Translations under genes and position numbers: made by a program | NCBI RefSeq assembly: GCF_040939455.1 | Contig: NC_134119.1 | Location: 14,806,501-14,870,500, forward strand | Length of the DNA: 64,000 nucleotides | From: Microcebus murinus | Taxonomy: Eukaryota; Chordata; Mammalia; Primates; Cheirogaleidae | Direction of reading: 5' to 3' | Shown: piece by piece, positions 32,251 to 42,800 of the stretch | How the letters are laid out: each line of letters opens with the position of its first letter | Position numbering within the stretch: the stretch's first letter is position 1 | The notes under the pieces: generated by a model | What the model saw: the letters and a program-made list of their open reading frames with translations, nothing else | Told to the model about the DNA's origin: nothing | Databases searched by the model: none

Positions 32251-33339
32251 GGAAATAAAATAGGGTGACGTCTACTTTGAATTGGGCGGTCAAGGGAAGA
32301 CCCCATGAAGGCAGTGACATGGGATCCGAATGACAGCAGGGGAAGCACCTGTAGATCTGGGTATTTCCCCTAGATCTGCACATGATTGCAGCAGGATCTG
32401 CAAGTGCAAAGGCCCTGGGGCAGGAATAGACTTGGCCTGTTCCAGGAAGAGAAATAAACAGGTTTGGAGAGGGACAGTGGAAGGAGGTGAGGTCATGGTC
32501 GGGTGCAGGGACCCAATAAGTGGCATTTCCTAGCAGACTTATGTCAGCCTGAATGTTGGGCCCCTGGTGTGAAATACGGGGCTGGCTGCACTGGAGACTT
32601 TGAGGCCCAGACAGGCTCTTTGTCCCCCCTCCCCGAGAGTCCTAGGGATTTTCCCCACTTGCTCATTTTCTTGATGGCTCCTCTCCACTGTCCCTGCTTG
32701 GTTCTGCTTTCCTGGGGAGCTGTAGAATGGGTTCATTCCTGGCTTTTCCTCTCCCCGAGGTCTCTGAAAGCAAGCACAATGACTTTTGTTTTATAAAAAG
32801 TTTCTTGCTAGTGAACATGGGGGCTCAGAGCAGGCTTCCCAGCAGCACTGGTGGCAGGGTCTCCATCGCCTCTTCCCTGATGTAGCCTAGAGTCTAGTCC
32901 TAGAGCAAGCCTTTCCCAAAGCTGCCTTCTCCGTAGAGAGGCATATGGCAGCCTCCTGCCCCACTCATTTCCAAGCACGAGTCAGCGAGCCATCCTGCTG
33001 CTGTTCTGGCTCATGCCCACACTCTGAGGCTCCTTGCTGCAAGTACCTGCGACTCTTGGCCTTAGGGTCTCCTATGGCCACAGGAGCATGCTTGGTCCAT
33101 ACACTGGACAGGTTGGGCGTCCCAGGGAGTTTGTGCTTTCAGCAGCAGCCCTCAACCAAGGATGGACAGGACCTGGTGGATAAATACCCCAGCTCTCCCA
33201 CCCTCCATTAGGAGAAGTTTTAAGCATATTCTACATAGTCGCTTGGAGGCCCCCAGTGGGTTTGAGCCTCAGATGCCCATGAAGAAACCCACTTATCAGT
33301 GCCCCCTGCATTGGTCCCCTCCCTTTCCTGTTTCACTTT

Positions 33340-33440
33340 CCTTCTCCCCTGTACATGGGTGCTTCCTTTTAAATAAATGGCTTGCCCAGGACTCCTTGTC
33401 TCGTGCGTGGCTTCTGGGAGCACCCAGCCTAAGACAGTGG
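33340..33440 (+). mobile_element. ERVL-type LTR 3' end
   Basis: AAATAAATGGCTTGCCCAGG, then TTGTCTCGTGCGTGGCTTCT and GGGAGCACCCAGCCTAAGAC. This is the polyadenylation-signal-to-end layout of an ERVL/LTR16-like LTR. The 5' limit is unclear. Confidence 0.5.
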
Positions 33441-34194
33441 GTTGGCATCTGCTGCCCTCACCTGCCCAGAAATACCTCCCAGGCCTCAGGCAGCAGCCCT
33501 GGCCTTGTGTTGAGGAGCTGCTCCTCCCACCCTGGATACAGCCCTGATAAGACTGTTGGTTCAGACATCCTGCCCTCCTCTGGCCTAGGGGTGAGCAAGT
33601 GACCCAAACTAGACTAGCCGGATTCCTTCTTGTTCAAATTTGAAATCTCAGTCCCATAAAACCAAGACTACGAATGCCCTCTTCTCTGTTGGGGGTGTTC
33701 TGACGAGATCACCGTGGGTTCCTGCCACGTGTCTAGGTCCCCAGATTTCTTCCAATTGCTGTCCTTTTTCTAGGATGGTGCTGGCCCACCTGAGAACTAC
33801 TCCATGTAATTTTGAGTTACTGCTTGTTTGTTTTCATTAGTTATATTTGGTTTTCTGTTTCTTGCAATCCCAAAGTTCCCAAAGATAACTGTTGGTATCA
33901 ACAGAGAACTTAAGGAGGTTTGGGTGAAGCTGGGTCAACCCCAAACCCTGGACAAGGTCTCTGGTGCAGGGGGTTGTTGGGGCGGTGACGGCAGGAGGCT
34001 CAGTGTGCTGGTTAGTGAGCTCCTGTCTTCTCTACCCTGTGTGGCCAGGGCTGGGACGGCCCTCCCGTCCAGCTTTGCTGCTCCCTGAGAAGCTCTGACT
34101 CAGGGGACCCAGGGGAGGCCTGAAAGGCTGAAGGAGGGAGAAGGGACTTGGTCCCTTTGCTCCTGTCCACATCACCCAGCAACACTTCTGCTAT

Positions 34195-34545
34195 GGTCTG
34201 CATGGTTATGCCCCCTCAAGTCCGTATGTGGAAGTCCTCATCCCCAAGGTGAAGGTATTAAGAGGTGGGGCCTTCGGGAAGTGACTAGGTCACAGGGGTG
34301 GAACCTTCATACAAGGGGGTTAATGCCCTTGTAAAAGAGACCCCAGAGACCCCTTTGCTCCCTCCACCACGTGAGGCTGGAGTGAAAAGGCGCCGGCTAT
34401 GAACCAGGAAGGGGCCCTCACCAGACACTGAACCTGTCAGCGCCTTGATCTTGGACGTCCAGCTTCCAGAACGGTGATAAATAAATTTCTGTTGTTTGTG
34501 GGGTACCCACTCTATGACATTCTGTGACAGCAGCCAGAACGGAAT
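34195..34545 (+). mobile_element. MLT1/MST-type MaLR LTR
   Basis: TATGGTCTGCATGGTTATGC, GGTATTAAGAGGTGGGGCCT, AAAAGAGACCCCAGAGACCC, GGCGCCGGCTATGAACCAGG and ATAAATAAATTTCTGTTG run in the order of the MaLR consensus. Near full length. Confidence 0.9.
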
Positions 34546-35818
34546 GAGATAGCGTCCTCACCCTGGCAGTGGCAGTGCCTTCTGCAGCAGCAGCTGAATC
34601 CAGTTTTTAGTTTTTTAAGCATTTACAGAACCAGCCTCATTGCAATCTCCTTAGGGTTACCCGCACTAGCCCTTTGCTGCTCCCTCCTCAGAGGTCTGGG
34701 TCCCAGCCTGGTGAGACCCCCGAGGCTTCCAAGTTGTATTAATTCCAACCTCTCCCCTTAGGTGGGAGCTCGCTGCTTCCTGCAGTTCTGCTGACCGGAA
34801 GTGGCCCACTGGGCACTTGCATGCCATGACCAGCCCCACACCAGCCAGCCCCTGCCCACCCATCCAAAGTTTGAGAATAGGTTGAGATCATTTCAGCCCC
34901 AAGATCTCTAAGAATTGGTTTTACCAGAAAAAAAACTGCATGGTTCATGTGCTAGAGCAGCTATCCTGAGGGCAACCTTGGAGCCAACCAGCTGCTAGGT
35001 TGATTTCTTTAGTCTTTTGGTCCCATGGCCCTGTACCCGGGTCAGGTGACCCAACTGCGTGGCAGGACTCCACAGACCTCCACCAGAGTTTGCTCTGCCT
35101 TTGCCCTGCGGGCACAGCTCCACCTTTCAGGTCTCAACACACCCACCTGTGTGTCGCCTCCCCGCAGGGCTGAAGAGTTGTAAGGACCTTTTATCCTTTC
35201 CCACAACTACTGTCCCTAATCTTTGCATTTTACTTTTTAGAAGTTTCTCTCAAATTAGACTCTTTGCAGCTAAAAGCTTACTTTGACTATAAGATCACCA
35301 ATTCCCCTACTTCAGCATCTCTCTCTCTCTCTCTGTCAACATAAAATGCTTGGCTATGTGTCCTGAGGTTTCGCACTATGTGGTTTTCATATAATCACAT
35401 GAAAACCAGTCATTAATTTCTAAATGGTAATAATGATGACAAACAGTAATAATATTATAAGAATTTTATCAACTTTTTAAACTTAACCTTTTAGAAATCA
35501 GTCTTTGAACTTAAGTTTTGAAAAGAAGTGTCTCAGTATCATGAGATCAAACTTTGGAACTTCAATATATGTTTTTAGTCATAGGCACGATGACGATTTT
35601 AATAATTGACTTTAAGTGTTGTATCAGAGGACAAAATGATAAGTTGGTTTTATAATGAACTATGATAAATAGAGTATATTAATATTTTATTAATAACTAT
35701 TAAGATTTTTATAGAATAGTGTGTGGTCATATGAGGTAAGGTACTGCTAGTTTGTAATAATGTTCATGGTACCATCCATAAAGAGAGGTTGCCACGTAAA
35801 TTCGTAGTTAAGAATATA

Positions 35819-35840
35819 CATATATATATATATATATATT
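35819..35840. repeat. (TA)n microsatellite
   Basis: Uninterrupted TA units directly before the antisense L1 tail; probably grew from the target or poly(A) junction. Confidence 0.9.
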
Positions 35841-35963
35841 TATATTTCAGAATATTACGGGGGTACAAACACTTTGGTTGCATAAATTGCCTTTGTACCG
35901 CCTGAGCCAGGCTGCAAGCCTGCCCATTCCCCAGTGCGCACCGCACCTGTTGGGTGTGAATCT
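35840..35963 (-). mobile_element. L1 3' tail, antisense, strepsirrhine type
   Basis: TTTCAGAATATTACGGGGGT, ACAAACACTTTGGTTGCATA, ATTGCCTTTGTACCGCCTGA and GCGCACCGCACCTGTTGGGT. Its reverse complement matches the tail at 26130-26245. Confidence 0.75.
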
Positions 35964-36491
35964 AAGAATATGTTTTAAGGAACGTAGAGCACTTTCTGGG
36001 GCAGAGACTCTGATGTTCACCAAGTAGCCCATTAGTTGCCCGATGTTTCCTGGTTGCTTTGTATTTACACAGGCTCACTGGCCAGCATTGGCAGTAGGCA
36101 GCGGGAGGAACTGGCGTGTGTGCAACCTGTGGGTCGAACATAAAAGAGTGGATGAGAGGCCTCCATGGGTTCCCTTCTGCATGGTGACTGTAACAGCTTC
36201 ATGCTAGGACTGCAAACCATAAGACTGAAGCAGCCTCGATTCCTGAGTCACTGCATGGATGTCTGTGGCTTTGGGGAGTGACCTGAACCCTCACTGGAAT
36301 TTGCGTGGATGATAAATAAGCCTGTGTTGTAGTAAACCATGGAGATTTTGACGCTGTTTTTTACTATAGTATAACTTAATCTGGCCTGACTAGTATATTC
36401 TAGAATAGTGTTGCTAAAGGATTTTTGACCATGTCCACAATAAGAAATGTGTTTTACGCTGTGAGCCAGTACACATGCTCTGACACACACG

Positions 36492-36511
36492 TGCACACAT
36501 GCATGTGTGCA
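36492..36511. repeat. 20-bp perfect palindrome in CA/TG-rich sequence
   Basis: TGCACACATGCATGTGTGCA reads the same on both strands, set in alternating purine-pyrimidine sequence. Confidence 0.95.
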
Positions 36512-36846
36512 AACACACACCTGAAACAAATATTTCAGTAAACAATACTTATCCTTGATATGCATGATCTATTCTATTCTACTCTATCCTAGCCTATTTT
36601 ATTAAAAAATGACTTCCTACGCTGATGTTACAACCCACTAATGGATGTAACCTGAATTTGAAAAATGCTACTGTAGATCATAATGTGTGTGTGATTTATA
36701 TGCTAATTATAAATCTTTCATGCATATTTACTAAAGCAGGCTTTCTAGACCTCTCTTTGGCAACTTTTTATTATCTGCCCCTAAATGGATGGAAGTGTTT
36801 TCATGTAAGATACAGCACATCCCACATAATTTCTGGAAGGTAATGT

Positions 36847-36852
36847 TTTATT
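36847..36852 (-). terminator. PCSK2: Candidate PCSK2 polyadenylation signal (distal)
   Basis: Minus-strand AATAAA about 2.5 kb past the stop, followed after about 25 bases by ATGTGGGATGTGCTGT, a good GU-rich downstream element. Another AATAAA lies at 36772-36767. This is the best candidate for the distal end of a long transcript. Confidence 0.4.
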
Positions 36853-37553
36853 GTTGAGCCTCCTAATTTACAACATGTCTTTTGAAATTTACTTATAAAA
36901 TTTTGTCACGGGGAGTAACAATCTCAACCTGATTATCATTCGCTTATTTTCATTTTTTAAAATAAATGACTATAAATAACTGTCTCTTGCATTAGGATCA
37001 GGGATATCATAAAAACATCACTAGCTGGACATATTTTGGTGTTAATACTGATGCAAAAAATGAAATGGAGACCAAATATTTATATATAGCACTATATATA
37101 TTTTTATATACTGTATACTCATATCAAAACTGGCCATTTCTATTAAGAAGCTGATAATTTTTTTTCTAATTTCATAAATTATTCCACAACTGTGAAAATA
37201 TGGACAACTATTTTATATTTTTGCTGCAATATAAGACATTTAATGTTTATACAGAGAGCTGCAAAATTACAGAAGTGACATAATGGGAATTGATGAATGT
37301 TTTCACCTGAATTTCCACCGGCCTTTTTCTTCAGCCAGAATCATCTTGATATCCTCTGAATATTCTTTTTGAGATGAATGTGGTGTCTGCTTCTTCAATA
37401 AATACACATACACACATTTTAGGTATATGTGTGTATATACATTTATACAAGTGTATATATATATACACATATATACACACATGTATATAGTCTACATATG
37501 TATATATATTTCTGTGTGCACTTATACACACATGCACACATAATGTCCTTTGG

Positions 37554-37559
37554 TTTATT
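37554..37559 (-). terminator. PCSK2: Candidate PCSK2 polyadenylation signal (proximal)
   Basis: Minus-strand AATAAA about 1.8 kb past the stop. It is followed downstream by a TGTGTGCATGTGTGTAT-type GU-rich run, which suits a cleavage factor binding site. The GU run is also a simple repeat, so this could be chance. Confidence 0.35.
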
Positions 37560-39362
37560 TTCAGACCATTAATGTGACATGAATTTTCAATGATTTCCAT
37601 GTATTTTTTTTCTTTAAATCTAGACTGGTTTAAAAAGACCTTTGCAACAAGTAATAAATTTCTTTTAAAAAATCATATTAGTACACTTTAAAGCATGATG
37701 TAGAGAAGGTCACAGGGTGTTGGAGAAGACAGAAATTCATGCCAATATGGGGGCAAAAAGAAAGAAAACGGGGTTTTCACACTTCCCTCTTCACGTGGCC
37801 ACCTGCAGGGAAGAGAACCTAGTGCTCTTGTGTTGCTGGCTTTGTAAAGGAGCTCCCGGCTGAGCCACATGCTCCCTTGGGAAGGGAGGGATGGAGCCAG
37901 GATTGGTTGAAAACAGATCATTTCTTGAAAATGGTTATGCTTTGGGATCGGGGAAGAGAAGCCAGTCCCTGGGTAGCTGAACAAAGTGACGATAGGTCAC
38001 TTTGGTAATGTCTATTTGGGAATGAAATGGTATTTCTTGGGGGCTGACAGCTACAACCTTTGGGTCCCATGTTAAATATTCTCATGGATTGCGTAAGTTG
38101 CCAAGATGGCGACTATGTGCTTTCCTAACAGAAGTCTTCTCCTGCCTCCTTCAGGCCTCCAGGTACCGTGGGGTGAGTTGGCACGGCCCCCCCTGGCAGA
38201 ACAGGCTCCGTACGAATGAAGGTCCGTATGAGGGTGGCCGCTCCTATCTGCAAACACGCTCCCTTCATCCTTCATAGATGCCTCCCCCCAGACAGAGCCA
38301 TTTCCCCAATACATCAATGAAATCTCAACTTGAGGGAGTTAGATACTTCTTTTGGGAATTATATTTTTGGAAATCAAAGCCCAAGTATATGTGTGCACAG
38401 CTGTCAAAAAATATACTCGCCTCACTTCTCACTTAGCTCAGATTATAAAGCCCCAAAGTGACTTAAGGAACGCTCCTGTTTTAAAAACTAGTAAACTACT
38501 TTCACCAGACATGTTGCCAGAATTGCCTTCAATTTTTTTTTTTTTTTGGATAGTTATGTGAGGAGCCCCAGCAAATTGAGGTCAGGATGAACTCTATGCA
38601 AACTGAGAGAAATCTGGGCTGCTCTAGCAGATGTTAAATACCATAACTCAGAGCCGCAGCTGGTGAAAGGACAACCATGTGACTTAGGTTTTATGTTCAT
38701 CACACGGCTGGGCGGGGCGAATTGTGATCTTGGTCTTGGTGGTATAATGGCCAGTGCTCACGGTTTTTGAATCTTTTTTCCCCAACAGTAACTAGGGCTC
38801 TTGGTGGGTGGCAACTTTGGAGTCACACCACCTTAGTCTATGTCCCTGACAAATCTTGCTAAATTCAAAACACCTTTCCCCAAAGGATTTACAGCATCTC
38901 CTGTGCTTCAAAAGACGCACAGAGCTCACCCTCTGTCCCCGGCTTTGATTTCCTTGTTACGCATAACGGCTTCTCAGTTGAGACCATGGACAAACGTTCT
39001 TGGAGTCACTGTTGTGTGGCTCTTTCAATGCATTCTTTTCTCAGAAATGGGAAAAAAAAATTGAGGGGAATGCTGTCCCAGTTTTGTTTGCAGTGTATCA
39101 CCCATTTGAATGACAGAAATAAAGACCTTAGAGTCACACACAGGACAGAGGTGTTGGTGGGAACACTGTATTTGGGGCATAGAATTAAAAAGGTTGCTTC
39201 CATTGTAATGAAAATAATCATCAACAGTGAGCGAAGCTGCAGATCAAGAAGACGGGACTGCTTGTGCGGGCGACAGTCACTGCTAGGCGCCTGCCAGAAC
39301 GTGGAGCGAGGACAGAGGCAGAGGCGGGGGGCGGAGGGTGGCGGGGAGGCAGGTGTGCAGTG

Positions 39363-39849
39363 CTAGTTCTCTCTGAGGATGCTTTTCAGGCTTCTCTCCA
39401 CGGCTTCGTCCAGCTCTTCCTCCAGCTCTTCCTTCTTGGACATGGCCAGCTTGGACTGGTAATCCCTCACCACCTGGTCGATGTAGGGGGCGCTCTGCGT
39501 GCCGTGCAGCATCAGGGTCCACTCCTTCAGCACCCCCCTCTGGGGAGCACTGCCGACAAAGCCCAGCTCCAGGGTCCAGGTTCCCCGGGCGTCTTCTCCC
39601 CAGGTGTGGGTGGTCATGAAAGGCCACTTGTCAAAGCCCACCTTGGAGTCGTCATCCCTGGGACGCCGGCTCAGCAAGATGGACTTGGTGCCCATGGGGG
39701 AAGTCATGTTGATGTTTAGGTCTCCCCTCCTGGTCGCGTTGACTGTGATGACGGCTTGGACATGCTCGAGGTATCGGACGAAGTTTTCCTTGCCCTCGCA
39801 CGCGTCCGTTGTGAGGGTCAGCACCAACTTGCCAGTGGGTGGTATTTTC
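39363..39849 (-). CDS. PCSK2: PCSK2 exon 12, P domain and C-terminus
   Basis: The last coding exon finishes a Glu codon and encodes 161 residues to a TAG stop at 39365-39363. The acceptor is TTTGCCCTCAG. Visible landmarks are a conserved RRGDL motif (Arg518-Gly519-Asp520, needed for convertase folding), N-glycosylation sequons NAT (Asn514) and NMT (Asn524), and [10 protein letters not shown] near the end of the P domain. The tail [21 protein letters not shown] can form an amphipathic helix, the type of element used for granule sorting. The final residues are REN, where I recall NKN in human. No early stop or frameshift is seen. Confidence 0.97.
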
Positions 39850-42800
39850 CTGAGGGCAAAGGGAGGAGAAGATAGAGTAAGGGATGATGCATGCACCTGA
39901 CGAGGGGTTTGGAAGCCAGCTTCCGGTCTCTGAAGCTGAGTCTCCTCTGAGTTTACCTGCAGCTGCAGCCTCTACACACCCTGACTGCCTCCCATCACAG
40001 GCACCAGCATCTCCCAGCTTTTCCCTGGGGCTGCCACCTGCCCTCCCTGGGCACTGTGGGAGCTTGCTCAGCCTCGTGCAGGGCAGCCCAAAGGTGTCAG
40101 GGATTTAACCTGTCAGGGGCAACCTTCCACCAATGATTGACAGGATGTGATAAGTACACCGACGTCATTGTTCTTCGGTGGCACAATTCAGTGCCCCCAG
40201 CAGGACGGAGCCTAGCTGCCCACAGTGGCAACTTGCTCATTAACGTCTTCTTTATTGCTTTGCCGCCCTTCCCTGTCTCACACTGCTTCCTCACTTGTAT
40301 TTCCTGGGACCATCTCTCAAAAAACTGTCAGCACCCAAGTCCTGTGTCAAAGTGGACTTTTGGGGCAGGACCTCATAATGCCTTTTGTTTAAAGTACTAG
40401 GTATCTCGATAAATAGAAGTGACTGCTAATAGAATTGTTATTACTACCATTGAAAAGAGTGGGCACTGGGTAAATTAATTCTAGTGAAAGATATTCCTAT
40501 GAAAGATCAGGAGACTTTGGGAGTCTCTTTGGCCAAAGAGTTAGAGCCCCATGGTGGCTGAGCCTAAGCATCCCCTAGGCTGTCTCTCCTTACAGTCTCC
40601 TTTCTAGAGATGACCTTCCTGGAATGGGAGAAGCTCAGAGGTTCTTGCACTAGAAAGATAATGAAAGAAACTACATTTGAGGGTTGCACGTTATTAATGG
40701 AAAGACTCTAGACTTTGGAAATAAACCTATTTGGATTAGAATTCTGCTTCTATGCTTACTGCTCATGAGAGCTTGGGCAAATTTAAGCAATGGAAGTTTC
40801 ACTGTCATTGTGGATGGTTCTTATGAGGTTAAATAAGACCATGAATAAAGACACCAAGCACAAGTCAGGGTGCATGGTGCCAGACTCCCTTCCCTGGCCC
40901 GTTGCCTATGCTAATATTCTACCTCCACACGGCTTTATTTTTGAGCATAAACTGGTGGTTATTTTTATAAAACACATATCTTATAGAGCACACCTACAAA
41001 AAGGTACTGGCTGCACACCCAGCTGAGAGCCAAGCCTTGGTCTGCATTGCCCTTGAAACCAAGGCCACGAACCAGCTTGCTAAAGAGCATGTTGTAGCTC
41101 ATTCATAAAGGCAGTACTCTCCCGAGGAGCTTTGCAAACGCATCCTTAAACAGTTTCCCAGAGTACTGCTGTGTGTGTGCTCCGTCTGGATGCCACGTGC
41201 TGAATGACAGGTGGAACATCCATTGGTTATGAAGACCCGGATGGTGGTGGTGGTGGTCTTCCTGTTCCCAGGCTCTGGGGAAATCATCCAGTTTGGTGGA
41301 GAGCAGGCACTAAGCCAACTTTGGAGGTCAGGGTGTGGAAGACCATGACCTGGATCTCTCAAAGAAGATGCTGTTTATTTTGAACAGGGTCAGAAACAGA
41401 ACACGTGAGGTGATAAATGACTCAAGATTGTTTGGGCTACAGCGCCCAGATGGACAGCTGTGTGGGGTAGCATAAAGAATCTCAGATTATGGGTCTAGTT
41501 GTGGGCAAGTATTTGAATGGTCTGAGCTTCATTTTCCTTACGTGTACAATGGGGCCATTAGTTCTTACTTTGAAGAGTTGCTGTGAAGATGTGTATGTCT
41601 ATACACACACTCATATATGTAGTATATTTACAAATGTCTAGACCAGTGCTGACCACTAGAACTTTCTACAGTGATGGAAATGTTCTATACCTGTGCTCTC
41701 CAGTATAGCAGCCACTGGCCACATGTGGCTACTGAGCACTTGAAATGCAGCTAGTGTGAGCAAAGAAATGAATTTTCAATGTATTTTTTTCAATTTTAAT
41801 TAATTCAGTTTTAATTAATTTTATTACATAACTGCATGTGGCTAGTTGCTTCCGTGCTAGACATGACGGTTCTAAATTGTTTGTGTTTGTTGAATTTGAA
41901 CCTGATAAGAACACCACACAGAAAATCTCAAGGGCATTCAGGTTTTGCCTGGCTCACAGGTTCTAGGAAAGGCCACTGGGGAAAGTGTCAATGCAGGTTT
42001 TCTGGACCTCTCTGGAGGTCTCTGGAATGTCCAACTTTAAGGTGTGAGGACGAAATGCTACATTCTACCATTGAGCTTCCATGCAGATAGGCAGGCACGA
42101 CAGAATGGGGGCTTTCCTTCCAGAGTTGGGCCAGAGAGGCTTTGCAACTCTCTGAGTAGCACAGTTGGAGGTGACAGGGAACGAAGATAGGAAGAGAGAC
42201 CCCAGCTCTGAGTTCTGTGTTGAATGGGAGGCCCTTTCCTATCCTATAGCCCAGGTCTTCTTGAAACATTCAAGAAGGAAATTTACGAGCCAACAATCAG
42301 AGACTGTTACTCTGAGTATAACCATTCTAGACATTATAAAGCATCACTATTCATTTGTCAAATGCAATAGTCACTATTATCTTAAGGATTCAAAACACTA
42401 GCTGAATTCTAAGAAAAAAAAAACAAACTTTTTTGGTCCCAATTTGCACTCAGGACACTTCTGAACTGGAGTCACACAGTGACAGACGGTTTAGAGGAAA
42501 TTTGTGGAAACTCCTGCAGAAAAGCGACAGTGCTGCCCTGGGGGGACATGGAAAATATTTCTTCAGTTGGCTGAGCGTCAGAAATGAGATGTCCGTGTTT
42601 GCCAGAAATCAGATCGACAGGCAGAGGAGCCCTTCCCAAGAAGCAGCCTGATGGCAGAACAATGAGGGCTGGTGTGTCCCACCCTGTCTGTGTTAGTCCT
42701 CCGCAGCTCTCCCACCTGTCTCTCCCAGGAAGCCTGCGGGCTGTAGGGAAGGCACGAGAGACAAAGACAGAGGGAGAGGCAGTGACAGCAAGGCTGACCA

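Larger units (their letters stand above)
30009..36829. other. Intergenic zone between convergent BFSP1 and PCSK2
   Basis: About 6.8 kb separate the inferred transcript ends. It contains a young Alu, a CA microsatellite, L2 pieces, an ERVL-like LTR end, an MLT1/MST LTR, an antisense L1 tail and AT-rich sequence (35330-35850). No gene is supported. Confidence 0.75.
36830..39362 (-). other. PCSK2: Probable PCSK2 3'UTR
   Basis: The stretch downstream of the PCSK2 stop is AT-rich, largely free of recognisable interspersed repeats, and contains several minus-strand AATAAA/ATTAAA hexamers. This fits a long, neuron-type 3'UTR with possible alternative ends. The far boundary is a guess based on the AATAAA at 36852-36847. 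A CA/TA-rich zone lies at 37400-37545. Confidence 0.5.

Noticed and set aside
38728..38765. tRNA-like string TCTTGGTGGTATAATGGCCA
   Set aside because: Resembles an A box only. There is no T-loop/B box (GGTTCGANTCC) or cloverleaf pairing downstream.
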